DNA from: Sphingomonas morindae
GTDB lineage: Bacteria; Pseudomonadota; Alphaproteobacteria; Sphingomonadales; Sphingomonadaceae
Direction of reading: 5' to 3'
DNA length: 64,000 nt
Assembly: GCF_023822065.1 (NCBI RefSeq)
Contig: NZ_CP084930.1
Coordinates: 3,240,001-3,304,000, forward strand
Shown here: one piece after another, positions 50,683 to 59,572 of the stretch
Layout of the letters: each line of letters starts with the position of its first letter
Numbering within the stretch: the first letter of the stretch is position 1
Position numbers and translations under genes: made by a program
The notes under the pieces: model-generated
The model's database searches: none
Told to the model about the DNA's origin: nothing
Seen by the model: the letters and a program-made list of their open reading frames with translations, nothing else

Positions 50683-51249
50683 ATGCCTTGGCTGCGCCCG
50701 ATCGATTGCTGGCTCCTGCAGGAAATCCTCCCCCATGAGCCACGGCTGCTCGATCAGGCGCGTCGCTGGGTCGGACGCGAGGAGGAGGCGCGCGCGCTGG
50801 TGCAGCAGGTCTATCTTCATCTTCTTACCCTGCCTTACTGGGCCAGCATCGTGGATCCGGCCGCCCATGCCAGCCGGGCGTTACGCAGCGCCGCGCTGGC
50901 GCGGATGCGGCGGCAGCGGATCGTCTCGATCGCGCAATGGACCGCCTGCGAGGCGGAGGCGCCGGTCGACGACGCATCCGCAAGCCCCGCACAGACCGAC
51001 GGCTGGGAGGAACTGCGCCGGCTCGAGGCGGCGCTTTCAGCGCTGCCGCTCGCCTGCCGCCATGTCCTGACGCTGCGCAAGATCAAGCGCCTGTCCTGCG
51101 CGCAGATCGCAGCGCAGCTCGGCCGCAGCCAGGCGCGTGTGGAAAAGCAGCTGGCGCGCGGGCTGGTGCGGCTCGCCGCCGCGCTTGCCCGCGCGCGAGC
51201 CGGCGCAGCCGCGCCTCCCGATCCGGCGCCGGGCCGCCTCGCGCGATGA
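50683..51249 (+). CDS. ECF sigma factor, FecI-like
   Basis: A 188-residue sigma-70 family factor. Region 2 is at about 15-80 (LLDQARRWVGREEEARALVQQVYLHLLTL) and region 4 at about 110-165 (RRLEAALSALPLACRHVLTLRKIKRLSCAQIAAQLGRSQARVEKQLARGL). The start ATG at 50,683 is the best in-frame choice, as the bases before it (50,392-50,682) give no family-like residues. A FecR-type partner follows 52 bp downstream. Such pairs relay a signal from a TonB-dependent receptor, but no receptor gene is next to it here. Confidence 0.87.
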   Translation: MPWLRPIDCWLLQEILPHEPRLLDQARRWVGREEEARALVQQVYLHLLTLPYWASIVDPAAHASRALRSAALARMRRQRIVSIAQWTACEAEAPVDDASASPAQTDGWEELRRLEAALSALPLACRHVLTLRKIKRLSCAQIAAQLGRSQARVEKQLARGLVRLAAALARARAGAAAPPDPAPGRLAR

Positions 51250-51301
51250 GCGCGACCCCGCCCGCCCCGGCCCGCTGGCGGCCGATCCGAGCGCGCTGAG
51301 C

Positions 51302-52321
51302 ATGTGCGCGATGCGCCCGCTCGTGCTGCCGCATCTCGATCTGCCCGAAACTGTGAGCGCGCCCGCCGCCGCCTGGCTCGTCGCGCTCGAGACCGGCGCC
51401 GGCGCGGCCGCCGCTTTCCACCGCTGGCGCGCGGCCAGCCCGCTGCACGCGCTCGCCTTTGCGCGCGCGGTCGCGCTGTGGCGCGCGCTCGATCATCTCG
51501 AGCGGCCAGCCGGCGCGGCGGCGGGCGATGACGGGCGGGATCAGGGCGCCGCGCCCGCCGCGCGCGACGGCCGGGTGTGGCGCCGGCACCTGCTCCTTCT
51601 GGCCGCCTCCGCGGCCGCCGCCGCGCTCGCGCCCTTGGGGCTGTGGCGCGCCGCCGCGCACGCCCAGCGGCTGCAGACCGAAATCGGCGAGCGCCGCCGC
51701 TGGAGCGTGGCGGGGATCGCGGTCGAACTCGACACCGCGACGCGCCTCGTCTGCCGCCCGACGCGACGCGGCTGGACGCTGGAGCTGCTGCGCGGCGCAG
51801 TGGCGGTGACGCGCGACGCCGGCGCGCCGCGGTGCCGCCTCACCGTCGCCGGCGCCCGCATCGCGCTCGCGCCCGGCCGCTATGATGCCCGGCACGAGGG
51901 AGAGGCGGGCCTCCGCCTCGCCAGCCTGCGCGGCGGCGCCGAGATCAAGACGCGCGGATCGCGCACCCTGCGGCTCGCCGCGGGCTATCAACTCGCGCTC
52001 GCGGGCGAGACCGCGCGGGTCCGGCCCCTGTCCGCGGCCGAGCGGCGCGCGCTCGCCGCCTGGCCCGAGGGCGAGCTTGTCTTCGAGGACGCGCCGCTGG
52101 CGCGCATCGTCGGCGAATATAATCGCTATCTCCGCACGCCGCTGCGCCTGCTCGGCAGCGATCTCGGCACGCTGCGGCTGGGCGGACGCTTCCTCAGCCG
52201 CGATCCCACCGTGCTGCTGCGCGAACTGGCGCTCAACTTCGAGATCCAGTGCGCGGCCGTGGACGGCGCCCTGCTGCTCTATCGCGCGCGCGCCGGCGCG
52301 CCGCCGCTCGAGGCGTCCTGA
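51302..52321 (+). CDS. FecR-type anti-sigma factor/signal transducer
   Basis: A 339-residue protein. An N-terminal DUF4880-like part (PAAAWLVALETGAGAAAAFHRW) lies in the cytoplasm, one membrane helix is at about 98-115 (LLLLAASAAAAALAPLGLW) and a periplasmic FecR domain is at about 125-225. The C-terminal STN-like domain (FEDAPLARIVGEYNRYLRTP, RFLSRDPTVLLRELAL) is usual for this group. It would hold the preceding sigma factor and receive a receptor signal. An ATG at 51,311 could also serve. A SGNH hydrolase gene follows 109 bp later. Confidence 0.87.
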   Translation: MCAMRPLVLPHLDLPETVSAPAAAWLVALETGAGAAAAFHRWRAASPLHALAFARAVALWRALDHLERPAGAAAGDDGRDQGAAPAARDGRVWRRHLLLLAASAAAAALAPLGLWRAAAHAQRLQTEIGERRRWSVAGIAVELDTATRLVCRPTRRGWTLELLRGAVAVTRDAGAPRCRLTVAGARIALAPGRYDARHEGEAGLRLASLRGGAEIKTRGSRTLRLAAGYQLALAGETARVRPLSAAERRALAAWPEGELVFEDAPLARIVGEYNRYLRTPLRLLGSDLGTLRLGGRFLSRDPTVLLRELALNFEIQCAAVDGALLLYRARAGAPPLEAS

Positions 52322-52430
52322 CGCGCGCGCGACCCGCCGCGCTTTACTTGGCCCAGGCGGCTTTCTATGCGGCGGATCGGCACCGGGGGGCGCCGTTCAG
52401 CGAGCCGGCGCCGCCGGCGGAAGGATCCTG

Positions 52431-53234
52431 ATGACCAGATGGCCCGCGCGCGCCGCCCTGCTCGCCGCCGCTCTCGCCGCCCCCGTTCACGGCCAGACCA
52501 GCATCCCCAATGATCCCTATGCCGACGATCCCACCGGCATCACCGACACGCCGTGCCGCGCCCATCCCAAGCCGGGCGACGCGGCCGGCGGCGCCATGTG
52601 GAACCTGCACATGATCGCGCGCGATTTCGGCCAGCTCTGCCGCTATGCCGAGGCCAATCGCGCGCTGCGCGCCACGGGCGAGCGGCCGCGCGTCGTCTTC
52701 ATGGGCGATTCGATCACCGACAATTGGATCAACCTGGATCCCGGCTTCTGGAGCGAGGGCCGGGTGGATCGCGGCGTGAGCGGGCAGACCACGGCGCAGA
52801 TGCTGGTGCGCTTCCGTCAGGATGTGATCGATCTCAAGCCGCGCGCGGTGCACATCATGGCGGGCACCAACGATATCGCCGGCAATACCGGCGCCGCCAC
52901 GTTGGAGACGGTGGAGGAACGGATCGAGACGATGGCGGAGCTGGCGCGCCTCCACGGCATCACCGTGATCCTCGCCTCGGTGCCGCCCGCGGCCGCCTTT
53001 CCGTGGAGCCCGGACAAGCAGCCGGTGCCCGAGATCCTCGCGCTCAACCGCTGGCTGCGCGGCTATGCCAAGGCCAACCGCTTCACCTATGTCGATTATT
53101 ACGCCGCGCTCGCGACCGCCGACGGCGCGATGCGGCCGGGCCTGGCGAGCGACGGCGTGCACCCCACCGCCGCCGGCTATGCGGTGATGGCGCCGCTCGC
53201 GCGCGCCGCCATCGCCCGCGCGCTGGGCCGCTGA
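52431..53234 (+). CDS. Secreted SGNH/GDSL hydrolase
   Basis: A 267-residue esterase with a Sec leader (MTRWPARAALLAAALAAPVHGQ). All four SGNH blocks are visible: GDSIT with Ser, the Gly in RGVSGQTT, GTND, and DGVHP with Asp and His. Relatives deacetylate plant or bacterial carbohydrates; acetylated xyloglucan or pectin is a plausible target given the next genes. It is convergent with GH35, with 13 bases between the stops. Confidence 0.88.
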   Translation: MTRWPARAALLAAALAAPVHGQTSIPNDPYADDPTGITDTPCRAHPKPGDAAGGAMWNLHMIARDFGQLCRYAEANRALRATGERPRVVFMGDSITDNWINLDPGFWSEGRVDRGVSGQTTAQMLVRFRQDVIDLKPRAVHIMAGTNDIAGNTGAATLETVEERIETMAELARLHGITVILASVPPAAAFPWSPDKQPVPEILALNRWLRGYAKANRFTYVDYYAALATADGAMRPGLASDGVHPTAAGYAVMAPLARAAIARALGR

Positions 53235-53247
53235 GGCGGGGCCGGGC

Positions 53248-54861
53248 TCAGCGCGCCCGGCCCGTCACCACCCGCAGCAGCACGGGGTGCGCGGTGAAGG
53301 TCAGGCCATAATCGGTCTGGTCCCCGTTCCACACCCGATCCATCACGAAGCGACCCTGCACCAGCCGCCCCTCCTCGACGCGCAGGATCATCAGACCCTG
53401 CGGCGCGCCGGCGCGCGGCGCGAAATCGAAGCGGACATGATCGCCCGCGACATAATAGGTATCGGGCGCGACCTGCGCGACGACGCCGCCGCCCACCGCC
53501 TGATCGGCCCAGGCGGGCGGCTCGGACTTGATCCAGGTGTCGCTGCGATGGCCGAACTGCCACTCGCCATAGGAGGCGGTGATCGTCCAATCGCCCATGG
53601 TGGTGGTTTGCGGCGCGCCATCGTCCGGCTTGGCGGCGCCCCAGGTGGGATGGTGGAGCGCGATCGCGGCCCAATCGCGCGCCATCGGCGCGAACAGGGC
53701 ATATTTGGCGCCAAAGGCGTCCAGCGTGGCGGCGTCGAGCGTCTTGGCGCCGAGCGGATAGTTGACGTAATCGGTATCATCCATGCCGAAGGGCGAGAAG
53801 CCGATCGCCCCGCGCCCGATCGCCGCCCAGAAATAGCGCGCATATTCGGCGGCGTTGCCGATTTCGGGCACGGCCAGCGCATTGTCCGGCCGGCGAAAGG
53901 CATCGAGATAGGCAAAGACGCTGGCGCTCTTGCGCTCGTAGATGTCGGGCGCGGCATAATCGATGGCGGGCGCCGCCGCCTTCCAGATATCCAGAACGTC
54001 CTGCTGCGGGCCGCCGCTTGCCACCGCCGTCGGCGCGGGCGTCTTGAACGGGTCGGCGAGCGCTGCGTTGACATACATGGGCAGCGGCTTGATGCGCTTG
54101 CCTGCCTCGGCCAGGGCGTTGCAGTAGCGCGCGACATACCAGCTGTTGAAGGCGCGGTCGGCCTGATCGCCAAAGGCTTGGGCCCAGTTGCCGCGCCGAT
54201 GCAGCGCCGCCGGCACGGGCGCCTCGAACAGCTTTTGCGCCGCCGCGCCAAAATCGCGCGGGCTGCGATAGCTGCCCGTCTCATTCTCGACCTGGACGAG
54301 GATCACGCTGTTCTGCGGATCATGATCACGCAGATAGGTCATCAGCTGGACAAAGGCGCGCCTGTCCGCCTCCAGCGTGGCGGCGCCATGCGGAGAGAGG
54401 ACATAATGATCCGCGCCGGTGCGCGTCTTCATCGGCGGAAAGCGCTTCGGGTCGAGCTTCACCCAGTCGGGCGCATAGCCGGGCCCGGTATTCTTATAGG
54501 CGCCGAACCAGAGCAGGACGATGCGCTTGTCATGCGCGCGCGCGCCATCGAGCAGCGCCTGCACCCAGCTGAAGTCGAACTGGCCCTCGCGCGGCTCGAG
54601 CTGCTGCCAGGCGACCGGCGCCTCCACCGTATTGGCGTGGATGCGGTCCAGCATCGGCCAGATGCGGGGGAGCGCGGCGGGATAGTTGCTCGAATTGTTG
54701 ACCTGGCCGCCCAGCATCAGAAAGGGCTGGCCATCGACGATCAGGGCGTGGCGTCCGGCCTCGGCGACGAGATGCGGGACGCCGCTCGTGGCGCCCGGTT
54801 GCGCGCCGGCGGCGCCCGCCAGCAAGAGCGTGGCGGCGGCCGCCAGGCTGGTCTTCCTCAT
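53248..54861 (-). CDS. GH35 beta-galactosidase with DUF5597-type C-terminus
   Basis: A 537-residue protein with a Sec leader (MRKTSLAAAATLLLAGAAGAQ). The GH35/42-like barrel shows FLMLGGQVNNSSNYPAALP, NTVEAPVAWQQLEPREGQFDF, the acid/base Glu in VQVENETGSY (about residue 194) and the nucleophile Glu in AVPEIGNAAEY (about 333). Its C-terminal domain (about 400-537) is DUF5597-like. In Cellvibrio and Xanthomonas, GH35 enzymes of this class remove galactose from xyloglucan side chains. It diverges from the GH31 gene. Confidence 0.9.
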   Translation of the reverse strand: MRKTSLAAAATLLLAGAAGAQPGATSGVPHLVAEAGRHALIVDGQPFLMLGGQVNNSSNYPAALPRIWPMLDRIHANTVEAPVAWQQLEPREGQFDFSWVQALLDGARAHDKRIVLLWFGAYKNTGPGYAPDWVKLDPKRFPPMKTRTGADHYVLSPHGAATLEADRRAFVQLMTYLRDHDPQNSVILVQVENETGSYRSPRDFGAAAQKLFEAPVPAALHRRGNWAQAFGDQADRAFNSWYVARYCNALAEAGKRIKPLPMYVNAALADPFKTPAPTAVASGGPQQDVLDIWKAAAPAIDYAAPDIYERKSASVFAYLDAFRRPDNALAVPEIGNAAEYARYFWAAIGRGAIGFSPFGMDDTDYVNYPLGAKTLDAATLDAFGAKYALFAPMARDWAAIALHHPTWGAAKPDDGAPQTTTMGDWTITASYGEWQFGHRSDTWIKSEPPAWADQAVGGGVVAQVAPDTYYVAGDHVRFDFAPRAGAPQGLMILRVEEGRLVQGRFVMDRVWNGDQTDYGLTFTAHPVLLRVVTGRAR

Positions 54862-55065
54862 ATGTGTCTCTCCCGAACCCGATCCCCGGTCCGGGCCCAA
54901 AGTCGCCCTTGCCGAGACGCTTGCATCTATGAATGTTTAGATCATATGGAAACAGCCTTCTTCTCCGGCCAGGGCCGGAGCACCACCGGTCCGGCTCTCA
55001 AAGCGGGGCGAAATCAACGATGTGCGGGGCCATCCGGCGCCCGCCGGACGCGGGAGACGAATGGG
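54862..55065. other. Divergent control region between GH35 and GH31
   Basis: A 204-bp gap without a supported gene, containing AATGTTTAGA at 54,932-54,941. The same element with one change (AATGCTTAGA at 59,468) occurs upstream of GH43, so a common regulator is conceivable. The promoters cannot be fixed by eye. Confidence 0.35.
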
Positions 55066-57396
55066 ATGGGCATGCGCAGGATCGCGGCGCTGGCGATGGG
55101 GGTCGCCACCGCGACGCTGGCGGGGCAGGCCGCATGGGCGGCGCCGATCGCCACGCTGGATCGCAATGGCAGCATCGTCTCGATCGAGCCCTATGCGCCC
55201 AATATCGTCCATGTCACGATCGCGATGGACAAGGCCGAGGCGGCCCAGCCCGCCGGCCCCGGAATCAGCGGAACGGCGGATTCGAGCGGCTGGCAGCACA
55301 GCCAGGCCGCCGAGGGCGATGTGTTCCGCTCCTCGGCGCTGAGCGTGACGGTCGCGGCGCAGCCCTGGCCCGCCGCGCCCACGCAGATGCAGCGCTATTT
55401 CGCCCCCGCGCTGCCGCCGGTGGCGATCGCCATTGCCGGGGCGGACGGGCGGCCGATCACCCGCATGACCGGCTGGGAGATGGCGCCGCAGACGGTCGCC
55501 GGCGAAAAGACCTTCCGCGTCGGCGCCAGCTTCGCCGATACGCCGGACACACATTATTACGGTCTGGGCCAGAACCAGGAGGGGATACTCGATCTGCGCG
55601 GGCGCACGATCGACTGCCGCCATTATTACGACGCCCCCGCCGGCGAGCAGGTGTGCGTGCCCTTCCTCGTCACCGACAAAGGCTATGGCATCGTCTGGGA
55701 CAATCCCTCCGCCACGCTGGTCTCCCCCGGCCTCAACAATGCCACGCATTTCCAGAGCCAGGTGGGCGAGCGCGTTTCCTTCTTCCTCATCACCGGCGCG
55801 ACCGCAGACGATCTCTACGCCGGCTATCGCCGCCTCACCGGCGTCACCCCGCTGCCGCCCAAGGCGGCGTTCGGGCTGATCCAGTCCAAGGCGCGCTACG
55901 AAAGCCAGGACGAGCTGCTCGGCATCGCCGATGGCTATCGCCGGCGCGGCTATCCGCTGGATATCATGGTGCTCGACTGGTTCTACTGGACGCGCATGGG
56001 CCAGCTCGACATCGACCATCGCTATTTTCCCGATCCCAAGGCGATGAACGAGAAGCTCCACGCCATGGGCATGCGCTCGATCATCAGCGTCTGGCCGCGC
56101 TTCGAGCGGGAATCGCGCTACTATAACGAACTCGCCGCCAAGGGCTGGCTGCTGCGCGACAAGGACGGTCAGGTGGTGGACGGCCTGCCCTTCCGCTCCG
56201 ACCGCGCCGGCGCGCTGATCGATTCCACCAATCCCAAGGCACGGGAATGGCTGTGGGATCATGTCCGCGACAATATCCTCAGCCAGGGCTTCGACTATCT
56301 CTGGCTCGACGAGACCGAGCCCGATCTCGTGCCCGATGGCTATTTCTATTCGATCGGCTCGGGCGATCGCTACCATAACCTCTTCCCGCTGGTGCATACC
56401 GCAGCCGCGGCCGAGGGTTCGGCGCGCGACCGGCCCGGCTTCCGCAACCTCATCCTCGCGCGGGCCGCCTATCTCGGGGCACAGGCCAATGGCGCGATCT
56501 TCTGGTCGTCCGATGTCAACGCCACCTGGGAGACGCTGAAGCGTCAGGTGCCGACCGGGCTGGACATGACCGCCTCGGGAATCGCCTATTGGTCCAGCGA
56601 TACCGGCGGCTGGCAATATCCGAGCGGGCCCAAGGCGGCGCATCCCCCGCTGGTGGATCCCGCCGGGGCGACCGCGATGGGCGCCGATTACCCGGATTAT
56701 CCCGAGCTGTTCGTCCGCTGGTTCCAGTACAACACGCTCACCCCGACGCTGCGCATCCATGGCCAGCGCCCGGCCACCGCGATCTGGGACTATGGCAAGG
56801 CCGCCGAGCCGATCCTCGCGCAATGGCTGCGGCTGCGCTACGCGCTGGTGCCCTATCTCTACGCGCTCGGCCATCGCACCTACGAGACCGGCGCGCCCTT
56901 CATGCGCGCGCTGTGGATGGATTTCCCGGCGGACGCGGCGGTGCGGAGCATCGGCGATCAATATATGCTCGGGCCGGCGCTGCTCGTCGCTCCGGTGACC
57001 GAGCAGGGCGCCACCCATCGGCGCGTCTATCTGCCCGCGGGCACCGACTGGTATGATTGGTGGAGCGGCCAGCGCCTCGCCGGCGGCCAGAGCATCGACG
57101 CGCCCGCGCCGATCGATCGCATCCCCGTCTATGTGCGGGCCGGATCGATCGTGCCGATCGGCGCGCAGGTGCCGAGCACGGCGACCGCGCAGAAGCTGGA
57201 GAGCATCCGCGTCTATCCCGGCCGCGACGCCAGCTTCACCCTGTACGACGATGACGGCACCACCAACGCCTATCGCACGCAAGGCGGCCGCAGCGCCACG
57301 CTACGCTGGGATCAGGCGAGCGGACGGCTGACCGCCTCGGGCAAATTGCCGAGCGGGCAGGATGTGGCGGGGCTGGTGACGGTGATCGGACGATGA
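55066..57396 (+). CDS. GH31 alpha-glycosidase, probable alpha-xylosidase
   Basis: A 776-residue protein with a Sec leader (MRRIAALAMGVATATLAGQAAWA). It has an N-terminal beta-sandwich (about 25-260), a barrel with MVLDWFYWTRMGQLDIDHRYFPDP, the nucleophile Asp in YLWLDETEPDL (about residue 415) and the acid/base Asp in FWSSDVNATWETL (about 483), then C-terminal beta domains. The LWLDETEP form of the nucleophile motif is common in alpha-xylosidases. It may release xylose from xyloglucan oligosaccharides after galactose removal by GH35. The start at 55,066 is chosen for its leader. The next gene overlaps by ATGA. Confidence 0.9.
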   Translation: MGMRRIAALAMGVATATLAGQAAWAAPIATLDRNGSIVSIEPYAPNIVHVTIAMDKAEAAQPAGPGISGTADSSGWQHSQAAEGDVFRSSALSVTVAAQPWPAAPTQMQRYFAPALPPVAIAIAGADGRPITRMTGWEMAPQTVAGEKTFRVGASFADTPDTHYYGLGQNQEGILDLRGRTIDCRHYYDAPAGEQVCVPFLVTDKGYGIVWDNPSATLVSPGLNNATHFQSQVGERVSFFLITGATADDLYAGYRRLTGVTPLPPKAAFGLIQSKARYESQDELLGIADGYRRRGYPLDIMVLDWFYWTRMGQLDIDHRYFPDPKAMNEKLHAMGMRSIISVWPRFERESRYYNELAAKGWLLRDKDGQVVDGLPFRSDRAGALIDSTNPKAREWLWDHVRDNILSQGFDYLWLDETEPDLVPDGYFYSIGSGDRYHNLFPLVHTAAAAEGSARDRPGFRNLILARAAYLGAQANGAIFWSSDVNATWETLKRQVPTGLDMTASGIAYWSSDTGGWQYPSGPKAAHPPLVDPAGATAMGADYPDYPELFVRWFQYNTLTPTLRIHGQRPATAIWDYGKAAEPILAQWLRLRYALVPYLYALGHRTYETGAPFMRALWMDFPADAAVRSIGDQYMLGPALLVAPVTEQGATHRRVYLPAGTDWYDWWSGQRLAGGQSIDAPAPIDRIPVYVRAGSIVPIGAQVPSTATAQKLESIRVYPGRDASFTLYDDDGTTNAYRTQGGRSATLRWDQASGRLTASGKLPSGQDVAGLVTVIGR

Positions 57397-58382
57397 GCGA
57401 CACGGCCGCGCCCACCCGCCGCGCGGCGCTGATCGGCGCCGCCGGCCTGCTCGCCGCCGGGGCCGCACGCGCGCAGATCGCGCCGGGCGACGAGCAGGTA
57501 CGGCTCTGGCCCGGTCGCCCGCCCGGCGACACGGGCGCGCGCATCGTCCGGCGCGTCGACGATCAGTCCAAGACACCGGGTCATCCCGATCGCTGGGTGC
57601 GCGGCATCGCCGATCCGGTGCTGGTGGTGCGCCGCCCCGCCCGCCCCAATGGCGCCGCCGTGCTGGTGATGCCGGGCGGCGGCTATGGCTTCCTCTCCTA
57701 TGACAATGAGGGTCTGAGCCAGGCGGCATGGCTGAACGCGCGCGGCGTCACCGCCTTCATCCTCCTCTATCGCCTGCCCGGCGAGGGCTGGAACGAGCGC
57801 GCGCTGGTGCCGCTGCAGGATGCGCAGCGCGCGATGCGGCTGATCCGCGCCGGGGCGTCGCGCTTCGGCATCGATCCGCGGCGCGTGGCGGTGCTGGGCT
57901 TCTCGGCGGGGGGTCATCTCGCCGGATCGCTGGCCACCCGCCATGGCGAGCGCGTCTATGCGCCGGTCGACGCGGCCGATCGCCTATCCGCCCGGCCCGA
58001 TCTGGCCGGCCTGCTCTACCCGGTGGTAACGATGGTCGCGCCCTTCACCCATGAGGGCTCGCGCGATGCCCTGCTCGGGCCGGACTCGTCCGAGGCCGCG
58101 CGCCGTGCCGCCTCGGTGGAGCTGCGCGTGGACGCGACGACGCCGCCCTGCTTCCTGGCGCATTGCGGCGATGACGGGCTGGTGCCCGTCGCCAACAGCC
58201 TCAGCCTCTATTCCGCGCTTCAGGGCGCGGGACGCCCGGCCGAATTGGCGGTGTTCGACGAGGGCGGCCACGGCTTCGGCGTGCGCCTGCCGGCCGCCAT
58301 GCCGGCCGCGATCTGGCCGAGCCTGTTCGCCCGCTTCGCGGCGCGGCGCGGCCTCTTCCCCGAAGCGGCCGCGTCCACCTGA
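57393..58382 (+). CDS. Tat-exported alpha/beta hydrolase (xylan/feruloyl esterase-like)
   Basis: A 329-residue protein with a twin-arginine leader (PTRRAALIGAAGLLAAGAARAQ). The fold shows VMPGGGYGFLSYDNEG, the nucleophile Ser in LGFSAGGHLAGSLATRHG and the catalytic His in DEGGHGFGVRLP. It belongs to the same esterase group as the 14,089 gene. Relatives deacetylate xylan or other plant polysaccharides. It is coupled to GH31 (ATGA) and convergent with GH43, with four bases between the genes. Confidence 0.87.
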   Translation: MSDTAAPTRRAALIGAAGLLAAGAARAQIAPGDEQVRLWPGRPPGDTGARIVRRVDDQSKTPGHPDRWVRGIADPVLVVRRPARPNGAAVLVMPGGGYGFLSYDNEGLSQAAWLNARGVTAFILLYRLPGEGWNERALVPLQDAQRAMRLIRAGASRFGIDPRRVAVLGFSAGGHLAGSLATRHGERVYAPVDAADRLSARPDLAGLLYPVVTMVAPFTHEGSRDALLGPDSSEAARRAASVELRVDATTPPCFLAHCGDDGLVPVANSLSLYSALQGAGRPAELAVFDEGGHGFGVRLPAAMPAAIWPSLFARFAARRGLFPEAAAST

Positions 58383-58386
58383 CCGA

Positions 58387-59439
58387 TCAGCGGCGCGGCA
58401 GCGGGCCGTTCGCCACCGGCTCGCCGAAATCGGGCACGCCCTCCGCCGTATAGCCGAAGGGCTGGACGCGCGTGTGGCGATTGGGATCGAACAGCGGATC
58501 GCCCTTGATCTCGGCATAGTCGCGCGCGTGGTAGACGAGCATGTCGCGGCCCCGCCCATCCACTGTGAAGCTGTTGTGCCCCGGCCCGAACACATGGTGA
58601 CGCGGCGAGGATGCGAAGACCGGCTCGGGCGATTTGGTCCAGGCGGCCGGATCCATGATGTCGGCATCGTCGCGCACGCTCAGCATGCCCATGCAATAGC
58701 GCGCGTCGGTCGCGCTCGCCGAATAGGTGAGGAAGAGGCGGCCGTTGCGCGCCAGCACGGCGGGCGCCTCGTTGACCTTGAAGCCGCGTGTCTCCCAGGG
58801 CAGCGTCGGCACCGACAGGCGGCTCGGCTTGGCGGCGAGCGTGAGCGGCGAGGCCATCGGCGCGATATAGAGGTTGGAGTTGGTGTCGATGCCGGGCTCG
58901 CGCTGCGCCCAGGCGAAATACCGCTGCCCGCGATGCACGAAACTGGTCGAATCCAGGTTGAAACTGTCCCAGGCCATGCGGAATTGGCCCAGAATCGACC
59001 AGTGGCCGGTCATCGGATCGTCGCCGTCGCACACCACGGCATGGGTGCGGATGCGGAATACATCCTCGCCCCCGCCGCTCGGCCCGGCGGCGAAATACAT
59101 GATCCAGCGATCACCGATCCGGTGCAGCTCGGGCGCCCAGAGAAAGCCCGAAAGCGGCCCCTTGTCGAGGTGCCGCCACAAGACCCGCTCCGCCGCGGTG
59201 GACAGGCCCGCCAGCGTCCGCGCGCGGCGCAGCACCAGCCTATCATATTCGGGCACCGATCCCGTCATGTAATACCAGCCGTCGCTGTGCCGGAAGATCT
59301 GCGCGTCGGCGCGCTGGCGCACCAGCGGGTTGAAGATCAGGCCCGTGTCTATCGCCATGCCGGCGCCAGAGGCGCGGCCGGACAGCGCCGGCAGCGAAGC
59401 CGCTCCGGCCAGAAACAGGCGGCGATCCAGCAGCGACAT
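58387..59439 (-). CDS. GH43 family glycosidase (arabinofuranosidase/xylosidase type), Tat-exported
   Basis: A 350-residue protein with a Tat-like leader (LDRRLFLAGAASLPALSG). The five-bladed propeller shows RADAQIFRHSDGWYYMTGS with the base Asp, FLWAPELHRIGDRW, NLDSTSFVHRGQRYFAW with the pKa-tuning Asp, and NEAPAVLARNGRLFLTYSAS with the acid Glu. GPGHNSF is also typical of the group. The enzyme would remove arabinose or xylose from plant polysaccharides; the exact sugar cannot be told. The start at 59,437-59,439 has GGGAGAGG before it; an in-frame ATG six codons earlier is possible. Confidence 0.87.
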   Translation of the reverse strand: MSLLDRRLFLAGAASLPALSGRASGAGMAIDTGLIFNPLVRQRADAQIFRHSDGWYYMTGSVPEYDRLVLRRARTLAGLSTAAERVLWRHLDKGPLSGFLWAPELHRIGDRWIMYFAAGPSGGGEDVFRIRTHAVVCDGDDPMTGHWSILGQFRMAWDSFNLDSTSFVHRGQRYFAWAQREPGIDTNSNLYIAPMASPLTLAAKPSRLSVPTLPWETRGFKVNEAPAVLARNGRLFLTYSASATDARYCMGMLSVRDDADIMDPAAWTKSPEPVFASSPRHHVFGPGHNSFTVDGRGRDMLVYHARDYAEIKGDPLFDPNRHTRVQPFGYTAEGVPDFGEPVANGPLPRR

Positions 59440-59572
59440 GATCCTCTCCCTCGTCATATGTAGGACAAATGCTTAGAGGTCTTGCTCGCGGATCACAACC
59501 GGCGCCGCGCGCGCGGTGGACAAGCCCCGCCGATCGGGCCAGAGCGGCAGCCTGGCAGCAGGGCGATGCGAC

